Shown: positions 19,707 through 29,908, numbered from the stretch's first letter. The stretch is 64,000 bases of DNA from Rubrivivax sp. (GCA_016789955.1 JAEUPB010000037.1:1-64000), one strand, 5' to 3'. Made by a program: numbers and translations. Notes: generated by a model from the sequence alone, not told the origin.

Positions 19707-22253
19707 TCAGGCGCGCACCACTTTCACGGCGCACTTCTTGAAGTCGGTCTCCTTGGAGATCGGGCAGGTGGCGTCCAGCGTCAGCTTGTTGACGAGACGC
19801 CCTTCATCGAAGAACGGCACGAAGATCAGGCCGCGCGGCACCTTGTTGCGCCCCTTGGTCTCGACGTGCGCGACGATCTCGCCGCGGCGCGACGCCACCT
19901 TCACCTGCATGCCGCGCTGGATGCCGCGGTCCTTGGCGTCGTCGGGGTGCATGAACACCACCGCCTCGGGCACCGCGCGGTGCAGCTCGGCGACGCGTCT
20001 CGTCATCGTGCCGGTGTGCCAGTGCTCCAGCACGCGGCCGGTGCACAGCCACAGGTCGTAGTCCTTGTCGGGGCTCTCGGCGGCGGGCTGGTAGGGCAGC
20101 GCGTAGATCACCGCCTTGCCGTCCTTGTGGCCGTAGAACTTCACGCCCTCGCCCTTCTTGACGTACGGGTCGTAGCCCTCGCGGAAGCGCCACAGCGTCT
20201 CCTTGCCGTCGACCACCGGCCAGCGCAGCCCGCGCACCTCGTGGTAGGTGTCGAACGACGCGAGGTCGTGGCCGTGGCCGCGGCCGAACTCGGCGTACTC
20301 CTCGAACAGGCCCTTCTGCAGGTAGTAGCCGAGCTCCCGGCTCTCGGGGTTGCTGTAGTCCTTGATGTACCTGGCGTTGACCTTCGTGAGGTCGGCCAGC
20401 GGGTACTTGTTGACCTTGCCGTTCCTGTAGAGCACGTCGAACAGCGTCTTGCCCTTCAACTCGGGCTTCTTCGCGATCAGCTCGGCCGGCCACACCTCCT
20501 CGACCTTGAAGCGCTTGCTGAACTCGATGTACTGCCACAGGTCGCTCTTGGCCTGGCCCGGTGCGTTGACCTGCTGGCGCCAGAACTGCGTGCGCCGCTC
20601 GGCGTTGCCGAAGGCGCCCTCCTTCTCCACCCACATCGCGCTGGGCAGGATCAGGTCGGCGGCCATCGCGCTCGCGGTGGGGTAGGCGTCGCTGACGACG
20701 ACGAACGTGGCCGGGTTGCGCCAGCCGGGCAGGATCTCGCCGTTGATGTTCGGCCCGGCCTGCATGTTGTTGGTGGTGCTCGTCCAGTAGCACTTGAGCT
20801 TGCCGTCCTTCAGCGCGCGGCTCTGCGCCACTGCGTGCAGCCCGATCCTGTCGTTGATCGTGCCGTCGGGCAGGCCCCAGATCTCCTCGGTGTGCTTGCG
20901 GTGCTCGGGGTTGGTGACCACCATGTCGGCCGGCAGCCGGTGCGCGAAGGTGCCCACCTCGCGCGCGGTGCCGCAGGCGCTGGGCTGCCCGGTCAGCGAG
21001 AACGGGCTGTTGCCCGGCTGGCTGATCTTGCCGGTGAGCAGGTGGATGTTGTAGACCATGTTGTTGGCCCACGTGCCGCGCGTGTGCTGGTTGAAGCCCA
21101 TCGTCCACAGCGACATCACCTTGACCTTCGGGTCGGCGTACAGCCTGGCCAGGTCTTCCAGCTGCTTCACCGGCACGCCGGAGAGCTTGCTCACCTTGTC
21201 GGCCGTGTAGTCGGAGACGAACTTCGCGAACTCGTCGAAAGTGCTGGGCGTCGAGTCGTTCGGGTTGCCCTTGGGCTTGCCGTCGGCGCCGGCATAGCCG
21301 TTGGACTTGGCGTCCTTCTCCAGCGCGTGCGCCGGGCGCAGCCCATAGCCGATGTCGTCGGCGCCCTTCTTGAAGTTGACGTGCTTCCTGACGAACTCGG
21401 TGTCGACCTTCTTGTTCGAGATCAGGTAGTGCGCGATGTAGTTCAGGATGGCCAGGTCGGTCTGCGGCTTGAAGACCATCGGCAGGTCCGCGAGGTCGAA
21501 GCTGCGGTGCTCGAAGGTCGACAGCACCGCCACCTTGGTGCTGGGGTGCGACAGCCGCCGGTCGGTGATGCGGCTCCACAGCACCGGGTGCATCTCGGCC
21601 ATGTTGCTGCCCCACAGCACGAACGCATCGGCCTGCTCGATGTCGTCGTAGCAGCCCATCGGCTCGTCGATGCCGAAGGTGCGCATGAAGCCGGCCACGG
21701 CGCTGGCCATGCAGTGGCGCGCGTTGGGGTCGAGGTTGTTGGAGCGGAAGCCCGCCTTCCACAGCTTCGCGGCCGCGTAGCCCTCGAAGATCGTCCACTG
21801 GCCCGAGCCGAACATGCCCACGCCGGCGGGCCCGTCGCTCTGCAGCGTCTCCTTCCACTTCGCGGCCATCAGGTCGAAGGCCTCGTCCCACGAGACCGGC
21901 ACGAAGTCGCCGTTCTTGTCGTACTTGCCGTCCTTCTTGCGCATCAGCGGCGTCGTGAGCCGGTCGGCGCCGTACATGATCTTCGACAGGAAGTAGCCCT
22001 TGATGCAGTTGAGGCCGCGGTTGACCGGCGCGTCGGGGTCGCCCTGCGTGGCGACGACGCGGCCGTCCTGCACGCCGACCATCACGGCGCAACCGGTGCC
22101 GCAGAAGCGGCACGGCGCCTTGTCCCAGCGCACGGCGGCGTCGGTGGGGGCCTTCGGCGCGGGCGTCTGCGCCACGGCGATGGGGATGCCCGCGGCGGCG
22201 GCGCTGGCGGCCAGGGCCTGGGTCTTCAGGAAGTCACGGCGATCGGCTTGCAT
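19707..22253 (-). CDS. napA: NapA, periplasmic nitrate reductase catalytic subunit
   Basis: An 848-residue molybdoenzyme of the DMSO reductase family that reduces nitrate to nitrite. A Tat signal is present (RRDFLKTQ, residues 5-12, cleavage near AVAQ). The 4Fe-4S cluster cysteines are 48, 51, 55 and 83. The Mo-ligand cysteine is in [10 protein letters not shown], as in other Nap enzymes. Molybdopterin-dinucleotide binding segments continue to the C-terminus. Length and signatures are normal, so the enzyme should be functional for redox balancing or the first step of denitrification. Confidence 0.97.
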   Translation of the reverse strand: MQADRRDFLKTQALAASAAAAGIPIAVAQTPAPKAPTDAAVRWDKAPCRFCGTGCAVMVGVQDGRVVATQGDPDAPVNRGLNCIKGYFLSKIMYGADRLTTPLMRKKDGKYDKNGDFVPVSWDEAFDLMAAKWKETLQSDGPAGVGMFGSGQWTIFEGYAAAKLWKAGFRSNNLDPNARHCMASAVAGFMRTFGIDEPMGCYDDIEQADAFVLWGSNMAEMHPVLWSRITDRRLSHPSTKVAVLSTFEHRSFDLADLPMVFKPQTDLAILNYIAHYLISNKKVDTEFVRKHVNFKKGADDIGYGLRPAHALEKDAKSNGYAGADGKPKGNPNDSTPSTFDEFAKFVSDYTADKVSKLSGVPVKQLEDLARLYADPKVKVMSLWTMGFNQHTRGTWANNMVYNIHLLTGKISQPGNSPFSLTGQPSACGTAREVGTFAHRLPADMVVTNPEHRKHTEEIWGLPDGTINDRIGLHAVAQSRALKDGKLKCYWTSTTNNMQAGPNINGEILPGWRNPATFVVVSDAYPTASAMAADLILPSAMWVEKEGAFGNAERRTQFWRQQVNAPGQAKSDLWQYIEFSKRFKVEEVWPAELIAKKPELKGKTLFDVLYRNGKVNKYPLADLTKVNARYIKDYSNPESRELGYYLQKGLFEEYAEFGRGHGHDLASFDTYHEVRGLRWPVVDGKETLWRFREGYDPYVKKGEGVKFYGHKDGKAVIYALPYQPAAESPDKDYDLWLCTGRVLEHWHTGTMTRRVAELHRAVPEAVVFMHPDDAKDRGIQRGMQVKVASRRGEIVAHVETKGRNKVPRGLIFVPFFDEGRLVNKLTLDATCPISKETDFKKCAVKVVRA

Positions 22254-22263
22254 GCGGGGTCTC

Positions 22264-22608
22264 TCAGGAATGCGGGGGGACGGGGGCGCTGCGGAACTGG
22301 TCGCGCAGGTCGTGCAGGCTGCCGCGCCAGGCGCGGTAGTCATGCACGCCGGCCGGGGCCGGTGCATCGGGCCCGGAGTACTCGTAGACGAGCGAGGTGT
22401 TCAGCACCTGCGGCAACAGCGCGATCGAGGCCAGCGTCGCGGCGGCCGCGTGCAGTTGGCCATCGCGCTCGGCATCCTCGATCACGAGCACCAGGCGGCC
22501 GTCGCCGGGATCGAGGGCGACATCGGTGCCGGGGCAAGCCGCCAGCTCCGCCACGGTGGCGGCGACATCGGCCGGGCGCACGCGCACGACTGCACCGAGA
22601 ATGGACAC
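22264..22608 (-). CDS. napD: NapD, chaperone for the NapA Tat signal
   Basis: A 114-residue protein whose first 85 residues match the NapD ferredoxin-like fold that binds the NapA signal peptide and delays export until cofactor insertion. [14 protein letters not shown] and VLVIEDAE are typical. It starts with GTG at 22608 behind AGGAGACGAGAC and ends 10 bases before napA. A roughly 25-residue C-terminal tail beyond the usual length contains [15 protein letters not shown]. It is the first gene of the six-gene nap transcript. Confidence 0.85.
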   Translation of the reverse strand: MSILGAVVRVRPADVAATVAELAACPGTDVALDPGDGRLVLVIEDAERDGQLHAAAATLASIALLPQVLNTSLVYEYSGPDAPAPAGVHDYRAWRGSLHDLRDQFRSAPVPPHS

Positions 22609-22658
22609 GTCTCGTCTCCTCCTGTTGCCAGGCCCGGACTCTGCCCGTCGATCGTGCA

Positions 22659-22685
22659 ATGCACTTTGATGCATCGCAAGTGCAT
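22659..22685. promoter_or_regulatory. Nested inverted repeats in the napF/napD divergent promoter; FNR-like core
   Basis: ATGCACTT (22659-22666) and AAGTGCAT (22678-22685) are perfect 8-bp arms around an 11-base spacer that contains the palindrome GATGCATC (22668-22675). The core TTGAT-GCAT-CGCAA (22666-22679) has one perfect half of the FNR/Anr box and a degraded second half. It lies 50 bp from napD and 27 bp from napF, so it could control both operons. Which protein binds is not shown by sequence. Confidence 0.55.
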
Positions 22686-22712
22686 CTCATCGACAGAACC
22701 GATCACAAGCAG

Positions 22713-23246
22713 ATGGTCGACACCCACCGACGCTCATTTCTACGGGGCCGCGTGCACTCTTCGGGGGAGGCTGCGGCCCCGAGGCCACCGTGGTCGCTGC
22801 AGCCCGACGCGCGTTTCACGTCGACCTGCACGCGCTGCGGCGACTGCGTGCGCGCCTGCCCTGTACACGTGCTGCACAAGGGCGATGGCGGCTACCCCGA
22901 GATCCGATTCGATGCCGACGGCTGCACGTTGTGCGGCGACTGCGCCCGCGCGTGCGCGCCGCGCGCCATCGACCCTCACGCCATGCCGCTGGTGGCGTTC
23001 CCGTGGCGCGTGCAGGTCTCGGCCGCGTGCCTCGCGCAGCGCGGCGTGGAGTGCCGCGTCTGCGGCGACGCCTGCGGCACCCGCGCGCTGCGCTTCGTGC
23101 CGGCGCGCGGCGGCATCGCGCAGATGCGCATCGAGCTCGACGCCTGCACCGGCTGCGGTGCCTGCCAGCCGGTGTGCCCGGTGCAGGCGATCGCGATGAC
23201 GCGCGCCGCTACAGCCAGCCCGAACGCCGGAAGCGCCACCACATGA
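22713..23246 (+). CDS. napF: NapF, cytoplasmic ferredoxin-type maturation protein
   Basis: A 177-residue iron-sulfur protein. It starts THRRSFLRGR, as NapF proteins do, without a hydrophobic signal. 4Fe-4S motifs are CTRCGDCVRACP, CTLCGDCARAC, and CTGCGACQPVCP, with an additional CRVCGDACGT group. NapF is thought to supply or protect the NapA cluster in the cytoplasm. Here it is divergent from napDAGHBC rather than first in the operon. ATG 22713 is preferred; an in-frame ATG at 22659 would place the dyad inside the gene. Its 3' end overlaps corA by 38 bases tail to tail. Confidence 0.9.
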   Translation: MVDTHRRSFLRGRVHSSGEAAAPRPPWSLQPDARFTSTCTRCGDCVRACPVHVLHKGDGGYPEIRFDADGCTLCGDCARACAPRAIDPHAMPLVAFPWRVQVSAACLAQRGVECRVCGDACGTRALRFVPARGGIAQMRIELDACTGCGACQPVCPVQAIAMTRAATASPNAGSATT

Positions 23247-24177
23247 AGGTGCCGCTGCTGACGATCAGCAGCAGCGCCGCCGGGTAGCCCCACGCGAGCT
23301 TCAGCTCGGGCATGTGCTCGAAGTTCATGCCCCAGATGCCGGCGAAGGCGGTGGCCACCGCGAAGATCGCGGCCCACGCGGCCAGCCGCTTGGTGACCTC
23401 GCCTTCCTCGATGGTCACCAGCGACAGGTTCACCGTGATCGCGGTGCCGATCGACTCGCGGATCGTGTCCAGCCCCGCCTGCAGCAGCGCGAGGTGGTCG
23501 CCGACGTCGCGGAAGTAGCCCTGCAGGTTCTGGCACACGGTCGGCACGCGCCCGCCGTGGAACTTGCCCGAGAACTGCAGCATCGAGCCCACCGCGTGCT
23601 CGAGCACCAGCGCCTTGCGCTTGAGGCCGTACAGGCGCTGCAGGTTGGAGCGCGCCGCGCGCGGCACGAAGATGTGTTCCTCGATCGCCTCCAGGTCCGC
23701 CTGCAGCTGCTCGAGCACCGGCACGTAGCGGTCGACCACCTCGTTCATCAGCCCATACAGCGCGTAGCCTGCGCCGGCGGCGAGCTGCCGCGGCTCGCGC
23801 TCGCAGCGCTCGCGCACGTTGACGAACGACGCCGCACGGGCGTTGCGCCGCACGGTCACGACGTAGCCCGGGCCGACCAGCACCACCAGCTGCTCCTGCG
23901 CCAGACCCGCCTCGGTGGGCTGCACCATCTGCATCACGACGAACAGGTCGTCGTCGTACTCGTCGAGATGCGGCCGCTGGTGGTCGCGCAGGGCGTCCTG
24001 CACCGCCAGCGGGTGCAGGTTGAAGGTGCGGCGCAACCCGTCGAGGTCTTCGCCCGTGGGGTCGCGCAGCGAAAGCCACACGAGGTGCCCGGGCTGGCCC
24101 AGGTGGCGTTCGACATGGGTGGCCGGCACCTCGCCGACGCGGATGCCGTCTCGATAGACGACGCAGTTCATCACCAT
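23209..24177 (-). CDS. corA: CorA-family magnesium/divalent cation transporter
   Basis: A 322-residue inner-membrane channel. A large cytoplasmic N-terminal domain (about 1-255) with acidic, helical segments precedes two C-terminal helices. The family signature GMN lies in GIWGMNFEHMPEL at the end of the first helix, and the short basic tail RFRRSGWL ends the protein. It should form pentamers that import Mg2+, Co2+ or Ni2+. ATG 24177 is preceded by AAGGAG at good spacing; ATG 24171 is an alternative. The 3' end overlaps napF. Confidence 0.92.
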   Translation of the reverse strand: MVMNCVVYRDGIRVGEVPATHVERHLGQPGHLVWLSLRDPTGEDLDGLRRTFNLHPLAVQDALRDHQRPHLDEYDDDLFVVMQMVQPTEAGLAQEQLVVLVGPGYVVTVRRNARAASFVNVRERCEREPRQLAAGAGYALYGLMNEVVDRYVPVLEQLQADLEAIEEHIFVPRAARSNLQRLYGLKRKALVLEHAVGSMLQFSGKFHGGRVPTVCQNLQGYFRDVGDHLALLQAGLDTIRESIGTAITVNLSLVTIEEGEVTKRLAAWAAIFAVATAFAGIWGMNFEHMPELKLAWGYPAALLLIVSSGTFMWWRFRRSGWL

Positions 24178-24349
24178 CGGGTTGCTCCTTGTTCTGGGGC
24201 TGGTCACGCGACGCATGCCCCTACGAACCGTAGTGTGAACCGGGCCCTGCGGGAGGCCGGGCGCGCTGGACGACCGCGTCGTCCAGCGGCCGGCGCGGGA
24301 TCTGACTTTGATCATGGTCCTGCACGACGCGGCGGCCATAGTGGTCGCC

Positions 24350-25519
24350 ATGGGCCGGGTCCCTCACGCCATCGCTCGCTGGAGCAAGGTGCTGCAGATC
24401 GTCGCCGCGCTGATGGCCGCTGCCGGCGCGGCACATGCGCAACCCCTGGTCGTGAAGATCGGCCATGCCGCCCCCACTCGCGGGTGGCTGGCCCGCGTGG
24501 GCATCGAGAACGAGAGCGCGGCGCGGCTGGCGGTGGAGACGCTGAACGCACGCGGGTTGCGCATCGGCGGGCAGCCCGCGGTCTTCGAACTCGTGAGCGC
24601 CGACGACAGCGGTGATGCCGAGCAGGCCCGCGCGGCCGCGCGCACGCTGCTGGCCGCGGGGGTCAGCGCGGTCGTCGGGCACATGACCTCGGGTGCCTCG
24701 ATCGCCGCAGCCCCGCTCTACGCCGACGCCGGCGTCGCGCAGGTCACGCCGTCGGCCACCGCGCCGGCGTACACGCGCATGGGCCTGAAGACGACGTACC
24801 GCGTTGTGGCCGACGACACGCAGATCGCGCGCGCGCTGGCCCGGCACGCCGTCGACGAACTGAAGCTGCGTCGCATCCTCGCCGTCGACGACGGCAGTTC
24901 CTACGGCCGCGGGCTGACCGCGGCCTACATGGAGGCGGTGCGGGCGGTCGGCGGCGCGGTGATCGACCTGCAGCACCTGGGGGAGGGCGCGGCGGCGGAT
25001 GCGGCACGCGTGGCGGAGTGGAAGTCGATCGCGCCGGACGCGGTGTTCTACGCCGGCTTCGACCGCGAGGCGGGGGCGATGCTGAAGCAGATGCGCGCAG
25101 CGGGCCTGGACGCCGCCTTCATCGGCGGCGACGGCATCTGCACGCCCGACCTGGTGTCGTACTGGGCGGCCGGTGCGGCGCGCGACGGACAGGTGGTCTG
25201 CGCGCTGCCGCGGGCCGTGCCCGGCAGCGCAGACGCCCGCATCGCCGAGTTCGTGGCCGCGTACGAGCGGCGCTACCGGCGCGAACCCGAGTTCTACGGC
25301 GCCTATGCCCACGACGCCGTGATGCTGCTGGCCGACGCGATGGTCCGCGCCGGCTCCGCGGTGCCGGCGCAGGTGGTCGCGGCGCTCGCGGCCACCACCG
25401 GTTACGAGGGCGCCACCGGCACGCTGGCCTTCGACGAGCGCGGCGACCTGCGTCAGCCGGCGTTGACGCTCTACACCTACGTCGGCGAACAACGCCGGCT
25501 GCTGCGCACGGTCCGCTGA
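24350..25519 (+). CDS. Periplasmic ligand-binding protein, LivK/branched-chain amino-acid type
   Basis: A 389-residue type I periplasmic binding protein (Peripla_BP_6 family). The start at 24350 gives a signal peptide (hydrophobic VLQIVAALMAAAGA, cleavage near AHA-QP); ATG 24314 would add 12 residues. VVGHMTSGASIAAAPLYADAG and SATAPAYTRM are typical of the ligand cleft. No ABC permease or ATPase gene is next to it, so it is an orphan binding protein that may use a distant Liv transporter or serve as a sensor component. The ligand is unknown. Confidence 0.85.
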   Translation: MGRVPHAIARWSKVLQIVAALMAAAGAAHAQPLVVKIGHAAPTRGWLARVGIENESAARLAVETLNARGLRIGGQPAVFELVSADDSGDAEQARAAARTLLAAGVSAVVGHMTSGASIAAAPLYADAGVAQVTPSATAPAYTRMGLKTTYRVVADDTQIARALARHAVDELKLRRILAVDDGSSYGRGLTAAYMEAVRAVGGAVIDLQHLGEGAAADAARVAEWKSIAPDAVFYAGFDREAGAMLKQMRAAGLDAAFIGGDGICTPDLVSYWAAGAARDGQVVCALPRAVPGSADARIAEFVAAYERRYRREPEFYGAYAHDAVMLLADAMVRAGSAVPAQVVAALAATTGYEGATGTLAFDERGDLRQPALTLYTYVGEQRRLLRTVR

Positions 25520-25537
25520 ACGCCCCCGCGGCCGTCG

Positions 25538-27115
25538 TCAGAGCAGGTCTTCCGGCACGAAGCTGCCGAGCAGCCACAGCTTCAGGCGCAACCACAGGTC
25601 GTGGTGGGGCTCCTCGGCATGGACCGTCTGCCGGCCCTGCCAGTCGGTCTCGACCCACTCGATGCGGTCCCCGCTGCCCGCCAGCCGCAGACGGTAGGTG
25701 CCTGCCAGGATGCCGTCGCGGAACACGCGATACATCTGCGCTGCCAGTTCGGGGCTGTCGATCTCGAGTGCCGCTTCGGTGTTGTCGCGTGTCGATCGGG
25801 GGTCGAGGTTCATCGAGCCGATGAACAGCCATCGGTGGTCGATCGTCAGCGTCTTGGTGTGCAGGCGCCCGATGGCGCTGCCGAGATAGGCGACGCGGCC
25901 CGAGTCGCGCGCCAGCGTCGGGCTCACCTCGTGGATGCGCAGGCCGGCGCGCAGCAGCGCGGCGCGATAGCGCGCGTAGCCGGCGTAGGCGAGCGGCTCG
26001 TCGGTGGAGCCGATCGAGTTGGTGACCAGGATCACGCGACCGGCGCCGCCGGCCTCCAGCGCGCGGATCACCTCCATGCCGCGCTCGCCGGGTATGAAGT
26101 AGGCCGACACGATCAGCGCCTCCTCGCGCACCTGGGCCAGCCGCGCCAGTGCCTGTTCGGCCACCGAGGGCAGCGCCGTCGGGCCACGGTCGCCATCGGC
26201 GATGGCCTTGCGCGGCGGGTCGGCGAGCACACGCGCCCGGGCGTGCACGAGGCCGAGGCGGCCCTCGTCGAGCTGGCGCACGGGACTCGGCAGGCCGGCC
26301 CAGTCGCGCTGACGCTCGCCCAGCCGCGTGGTCGCGTCGCGCACCGCGGCGTCGAAACGCGTGCGGGCCTCGTCGATCGGGCGCCGCCCGAGCAGCTGCT
26401 CGACCGGGTAGGCAGCGTCGCTGTTCCAGTAGGCATCGAACACCGCCGACAGCTCGCGCACGACCGGCCCGGCCGACAGCACGTCCAGGTCGAGGAAGTT
26501 GGCGTCGGGGTCGTTCATGAAGTACGCGTCGCCGACATTGCGCCCGCCCGATACCGCGAGCGCGTTGTCGGCCACGTAGAGCTTGTTGTGCATGCGCCGG
26601 TTCACGCGGCCGAACTCGTGCAGCGACCACAGCACCCGCCAGGCCGGCGAGGCACCACGCACCGGCAGCGGATTGAAGAGCCGCACCTGCACGTTGGGGT
26701 GCGCGGCGAGATCGGCCAGCAGCGCGGCGTCGCCCGCGTGCAGGTCGTCGACCAGCAGCCGCACGCGCACGCCGCGCTGCGCGGCGTCGCGCAGCTCGCG
26801 CAGCAGGCCGCGGCCGGTGCCGTCGTCGGCCCACAGGTAGTACTGCGCATCCAGCGTCTGCACCGCGCGGCGCGCCAGCGCCACGCGCAGGTTGAACGAC
26901 GACTCGGCGTTCAGCAGCAGCCGGAAGCCCGACAGACCCGGCTGCGCGGCCGGCAGCGAAGCCTGCGCGATGCCGACCAGCGGTGCGTCGACCGACGGGG
27001 GGCGTGCGTGCTCCGGCACGCGCAGCGATGGCGGCGGCAGGCTCGCGCACCCTGCGAGCACCACCACCAGCCCGGCCATCGCGACCCGCCACCTCCTCGC
27101 CAGCCCTGCCCGCAT
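25538..27115 (-). CDS. Phospholipase-D-fold lipoprotein, cardiolipin synthase C-like
   Basis: A 525-residue protein with two PLD domains. HKD motif 1 is H176-x-K178 with Asp183 followed by SGGRNVGD; motif 2 is H419-x-K421 with Asp426 followed by IGSMNLDPRS. The pattern and linker resemble ClsC (YmdC), which makes cardiolipin from phosphatidylethanolamine and phosphatidylglycerol. The N-terminus has a lipoprotein signal (VVVLAGC, Cys23), which implies membrane anchoring on the periplasmic side. The start ATG 27115 overlaps the LysR stop (TGATG). Substrate is inferred only. Confidence 0.88.
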   Translation of the reverse strand: MRAGLARRWRVAMAGLVVVLAGCASLPPPSLRVPEHARPPSVDAPLVGIAQASLPAAQPGLSGFRLLLNAESSFNLRVALARRAVQTLDAQYYLWADDGTGRGLLRELRDAAQRGVRVRLLVDDLHAGDAALLADLAAHPNVQVRLFNPLPVRGASPAWRVLWSLHEFGRVNRRMHNKLYVADNALAVSGGRNVGDAYFMNDPDANFLDLDVLSAGPVVRELSAVFDAYWNSDAAYPVEQLLGRRPIDEARTRFDAAVRDATTRLGERQRDWAGLPSPVRQLDEGRLGLVHARARVLADPPRKAIADGDRGPTALPSVAEQALARLAQVREEALIVSAYFIPGERGMEVIRALEAGGAGRVILVTNSIGSTDEPLAYAGYARYRAALLRAGLRIHEVSPTLARDSGRVAYLGSAIGRLHTKTLTIDHRWLFIGSMNLDPRSTRDNTEAALEIDSPELAAQMYRVFRDGILAGTYRLRLAGSGDRIEWVETDWQGRQTVHAEEPHHDLWLRLKLWLLGSFVPEDLL

Positions 27116-28032
27116 CAGCCAGGGCCTCCATCGGCGAACAACTCGACCAGCAGCCCGCGCAGCCAGCGGTTGGCCGCCGAGCGGTGCTGCTTGGCGTGCC
27201 AGAAGACGTTGATCGACGCCTCGGGCAGCCGCACCGGGTGCGCCCGCCACGCCAGCGCGAACGGCTCGGCGAGCTGCATCGCCAGCCGCTCGGGCACCGT
27301 GGCCACCAGGTCGCTGCCCTGCAGCAGGTGGCCGATGCCGACGTAGTGCGGCACCGTCAGCCGCACGCGGCGCTCGATGCCGGTGCGCGCCAGCAACTCG
27401 TCCACCTGTCCGTGGCCGGTGCCGGAGGAGACCACCACGAGGTGCTCGCAGGCCTGGTAGTCGGCCAGCGTGGCGCGCGGCCGGTCGAGCCGGTGGCCGC
27501 GGCGGTACAGGCACACGTAGCGCTGGCGGAACAGCCGCCGCTGGAAGTAGCCCGCCGAGAGCTGCGGCAGCAGGCCGATCGCGAGGTCGACCTTGCCGGC
27601 CTCCATCTCGTCCTTCAGGTTCACCGCCGTGTTGCGCACAGTGGAGAGCTGCACGCCGGGCGCGTCGCGGCGGATGCGCTCCACCAGTGCCGGCAGGAAC
27701 ACGATCTCGCCGATGTCGCTCATGCCGATCGTCATCGCACGCTCGGCAGTGGCCGGGTCGAAGGTGAGCCGCTGGTTGATGCCGCTCTCGATCATCGCCA
27801 GCGCCACGCCCACCGGCTCGGCGAGCTGCTCGGCCAGCGGCGTGGGCGCCATGCCGCCGGGCGTGCGCAGGAACAGTTCGTCGCCGAACAGGCGGCGCAG
27901 CCGTGCTAGCGCGTTGCTCACCGCCGGCTGCGTGAGGCCGAGCCGCGCGGCCACCCGCGACACGCGCCGCTCCACCAGCAGGTGGTTGAACACCACCAGC
28001 AGGTTCAGGTCGACGCGGTGCAGCTCCAGCAT
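27115..28032 (-). CDS. nagR: LysR-family regulator, NahR/NagR type
   Basis: A 305-residue LysR regulator starting MLELHRVDLNLLVVFNHL, the characteristic opening of the NahR/NodD branch. The winged HTH spans about 8-66 and the effector domain 95-300. NahR-type proteins sense salicylate and activate nah/sal/nag operons. It is divergent from the salicylate 5-hydroxylase-type genes, 87 bp away, which supports that role. A candidate NahR-type site overlaps its start codon. It is probably also co-transcribed with the following PLD gene, which is likely incidental. Confidence 0.85.
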   Translation of the reverse strand: MLELHRVDLNLLVVFNHLLVERRVSRVAARLGLTQPAVSNALARLRRLFGDELFLRTPGGMAPTPLAEQLAEPVGVALAMIESGINQRLTFDPATAERAMTIGMSDIGEIVFLPALVERIRRDAPGVQLSTVRNTAVNLKDEMEAGKVDLAIGLLPQLSAGYFQRRLFRQRYVCLYRRGHRLDRPRATLADYQACEHLVVVSSGTGHGQVDELLARTGIERRVRLTVPHYVGIGHLLQGSDLVATVPERLAMQLAEPFALAWRAHPVRLPEASINVFWHAKQHRSAANRWLRGLLVELFADGGPG

Positions 28033-28045
28033 TCAGCACGGTGAT
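28031..28045 (+). promoter_or_regulatory. Candidate NahR/NagR-type recognition site
   Basis: ATTCA-GCACGG-TGAT matches the ATTCA-N6-TGAT framework reported for NahR-regulated promoters. It lies 75 bp before nagG and overlaps the start codon of the divergent LysR gene. A second ATTCA occurs at 28053-28057, with TGAT at 28073-28076 but wider spacing. Identification rests on pattern memory and context. Confidence 0.5.
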
Positions 28046-28119
28046 GGACTGTATTCAGTTCATTTTATTGGCTGATCGGCCTGCGCCGGCCATCATGGCG
28101 GCCCACCGCTGGAGCCCCG

Positions 28120-29409
28120 ATGAGCGATCCCCTCGCCGAGACCGCCGCCGTGCCGCCCTCCGCCTGCTTCCCCGAGCAGCCGCAGTGGCCCGGCGACGGC
28201 ACGCACCGCATCCCGTTCGTGGCGTACACGAGCGGCGAGCTGTACCGCCGCGAGCTCGAGCGGTTCTTCTACCGAGGCCACTGGTGCTACGTGGGCCTGG
28301 AGGCCGAGGTGCCCAACCCCGGCGACTACAAGCGCACCGCGATCGGCGAGCGCTCGGTGATCCTGGTGCGCGACGCCGACGGCAGGCTGAACGTCGTGGA
28401 GAACGTCTGTGCGCACCGCGGCATGCGCTTCTGCCGGCGGCGCGACGGCAACACCCAGGAGTTCGTCTGCCCCTACCACCAGTGGAGCTACACGCTCAGG
28501 GGCGACCTTCAAGGCGTGCCGTTCCGCCGCGGCGTGAAGCACGAGGGCGGCGTGCACGGCGGCATGCCGGCGGACTTCAAGACCAGCGAGCACGGCCTGA
28601 CGAAGCTGCGCGTGGCCACGCGCGGCGGCGTCGTCTTCGCCACCTTCGACGCGCACGCCGAATCTTTCGAGGACTACCTCGGCCCCGAGATCCTCGGCTG
28701 GTACGACCGCCTGTTCGATGGCCGCACGCTCAAGGTCCTCGGCTACAACCGCCAGCGCATCCCGGGCAACTGGAAGCTGATGCAGGAGAACATCAAGGAC
28801 CCGTACCACCCGGGGCTGCTGCACACCTGGTTCGTGACCTTCGGCCTCTGGCGCGCCGACAACCAGGCGCGGCTGCGCATGGATGCGCGGCACCGGCACG
28901 CGGCGATGATCTCCACGCGCGGCAACGCCGGCAAGGTGAGCGACGTCTCGCAGGTCTCGAGCTTCAAGGCCGGCATGCAGCTCGAGGACCCGAGCTTCCT
29001 GGACATCGTGCCCGAGCCCTGGTGGGGCGGCCCCACTGCGGTGATGACGACGATCTTCCCGAGCGTGATCCTGCAGCAGCAGGTCAACAGCGTCTCCACC
29101 CGCCACATCCAGCCACGCGGGCCTGGCGAGTTCGACTTCGTCTGGACGCACTTCGGCTTCGACGACGACAGCGATGAGATGACCGCGCGCCGGCTGCGCC
29201 AGGCCAACCTGTTCGGCCCCGCCGGCTTCGTCTCGGCCGACGACGGCGAGGTGATCGAGTTCTCGCAGCAGGCCTTCGAGAGCAAGACCTTCCACCGCAC
29301 GCTCGCCGAACTCGGAGGCCACGGCGTCGAGGACACCGAGCACATGGTGACCGAGACGCTGATCCGCGGCATGTACCGCTACTGGCGCGACATCATGGAG
29401 ACGCCTTGA
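28120..29409 (+). CDS. nagG: Ring-hydroxylating oxygenase large subunit, salicylate 5-hydroxylase type
   Basis: A 429-residue Rieske non-heme iron oxygenase alpha subunit. The Rieske 2Fe-2S ligands are Cys97, His99, Cys117 and His120. The mononuclear iron site has His230 and His235 in [14 protein letters not shown]. The overall text, including [19 protein letters not shown] and RGMYRYWRD near the C-terminus, is very like NagG, which hydroxylates salicylate to gentisate with NagH and a ferredoxin/reductase pair. Substrate is inferred from family likeness and the NahR-type regulator. GGAG precedes ATG 28120. Confidence 0.9.
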   Translation: MSDPLAETAAVPPSACFPEQPQWPGDGTHRIPFVAYTSGELYRRELERFFYRGHWCYVGLEAEVPNPGDYKRTAIGERSVILVRDADGRLNVVENVCAHRGMRFCRRRDGNTQEFVCPYHQWSYTLRGDLQGVPFRRGVKHEGGVHGGMPADFKTSEHGLTKLRVATRGGVVFATFDAHAESFEDYLGPEILGWYDRLFDGRTLKVLGYNRQRIPGNWKLMQENIKDPYHPGLLHTWFVTFGLWRADNQARLRMDARHRHAAMISTRGNAGKVSDVSQVSSFKAGMQLEDPSFLDIVPEPWWGGPTAVMTTIFPSVILQQQVNSVSTRHIQPRGPGEFDFVWTHFGFDDDSDEMTARRLRQANLFGPAGFVSADDGEVIEFSQQAFESKTFHRTLAELGGHGVEDTEHMVTETLIRGMYRYWRDIMETP

Positions 29410-29411
29410 CC

Positions 29412-29894
29412 ATGGGCACGCCGCTAGACTTCGAGGACTGGCACGCGATCACGCAGCTGTATGCCGACTACGCGGCGGCGGTCGACTCGGGCCAGTGGGA
29501 TCTCTGGCCCGAGTACTTCACCGACGACGGCGTCTATCGCCTCGTGCCGCGCGAGAACCACGAGCGCGGGCTGCCGCTGGCCACGCTCGCGTTCACGAGC
29601 AAGGGCATGCTGCGCGACCGCGTGTACGGCATCCGCGAGACGCTGTTCCACGACCCGTACTACCAGCGCCATGTGGTCGGCCTGCCGGTGCTGCGCGAGG
29701 CCGCGCCCGGCCGCTGGCGCTGCGAGGCGAACTACGCGGTGTTCCGCACCAAGCTCTCGGAGCCGAGCACGGTGTTCAATGTCGGCCGCACGCTCGACGT
29801 GATCGTGCGCACGCCGCAGGGCCTGAAGTTCGCCGAGCGCGTGTGCGTGTACGACAGCGAGCTGATCCCCAACTCGATCATCTACCCGATCTGA
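29412..29894 (+). CDS. nagH: Ring-hydroxylating oxygenase small subunit, salicylate 5-hydroxylase type
   Basis: A 160-residue beta subunit with the SnoaL/NTF2-like cone fold. [37 protein letters not shown] and the terminus [11 protein letters not shown] match NagH. It stabilises the alpha3-beta3 hexamer and has no cofactor. The ATG at 29412 lies two bases after the nagG stop; a TTG at 29406 would overlap that stop. Translation is probably coupled to nagG. Confidence 0.88.
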   Translation: MGTPLDFEDWHAITQLYADYAAAVDSGQWDLWPEYFTDDGVYRLVPRENHERGLPLATLAFTSKGMLRDRVYGIRETLFHDPYYQRHVVGLPVLREAAPGRWRCEANYAVFRTKLSEPSTVFNVGRTLDVIVRTPQGLKFAERVCVYDSELIPNSIIYPI

Positions 29895-29908
29895 CGGAGC
29901 CTGCAGCG

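Noticed and set aside
19311-23246. Very long plus-strand open frame of 1311 codons
   Set aside because: All but its end is antisense to napG, napA and napD; only the last 177 codons (napF) have recognisable sequence. Long antisense frames are expected at 70% GC.
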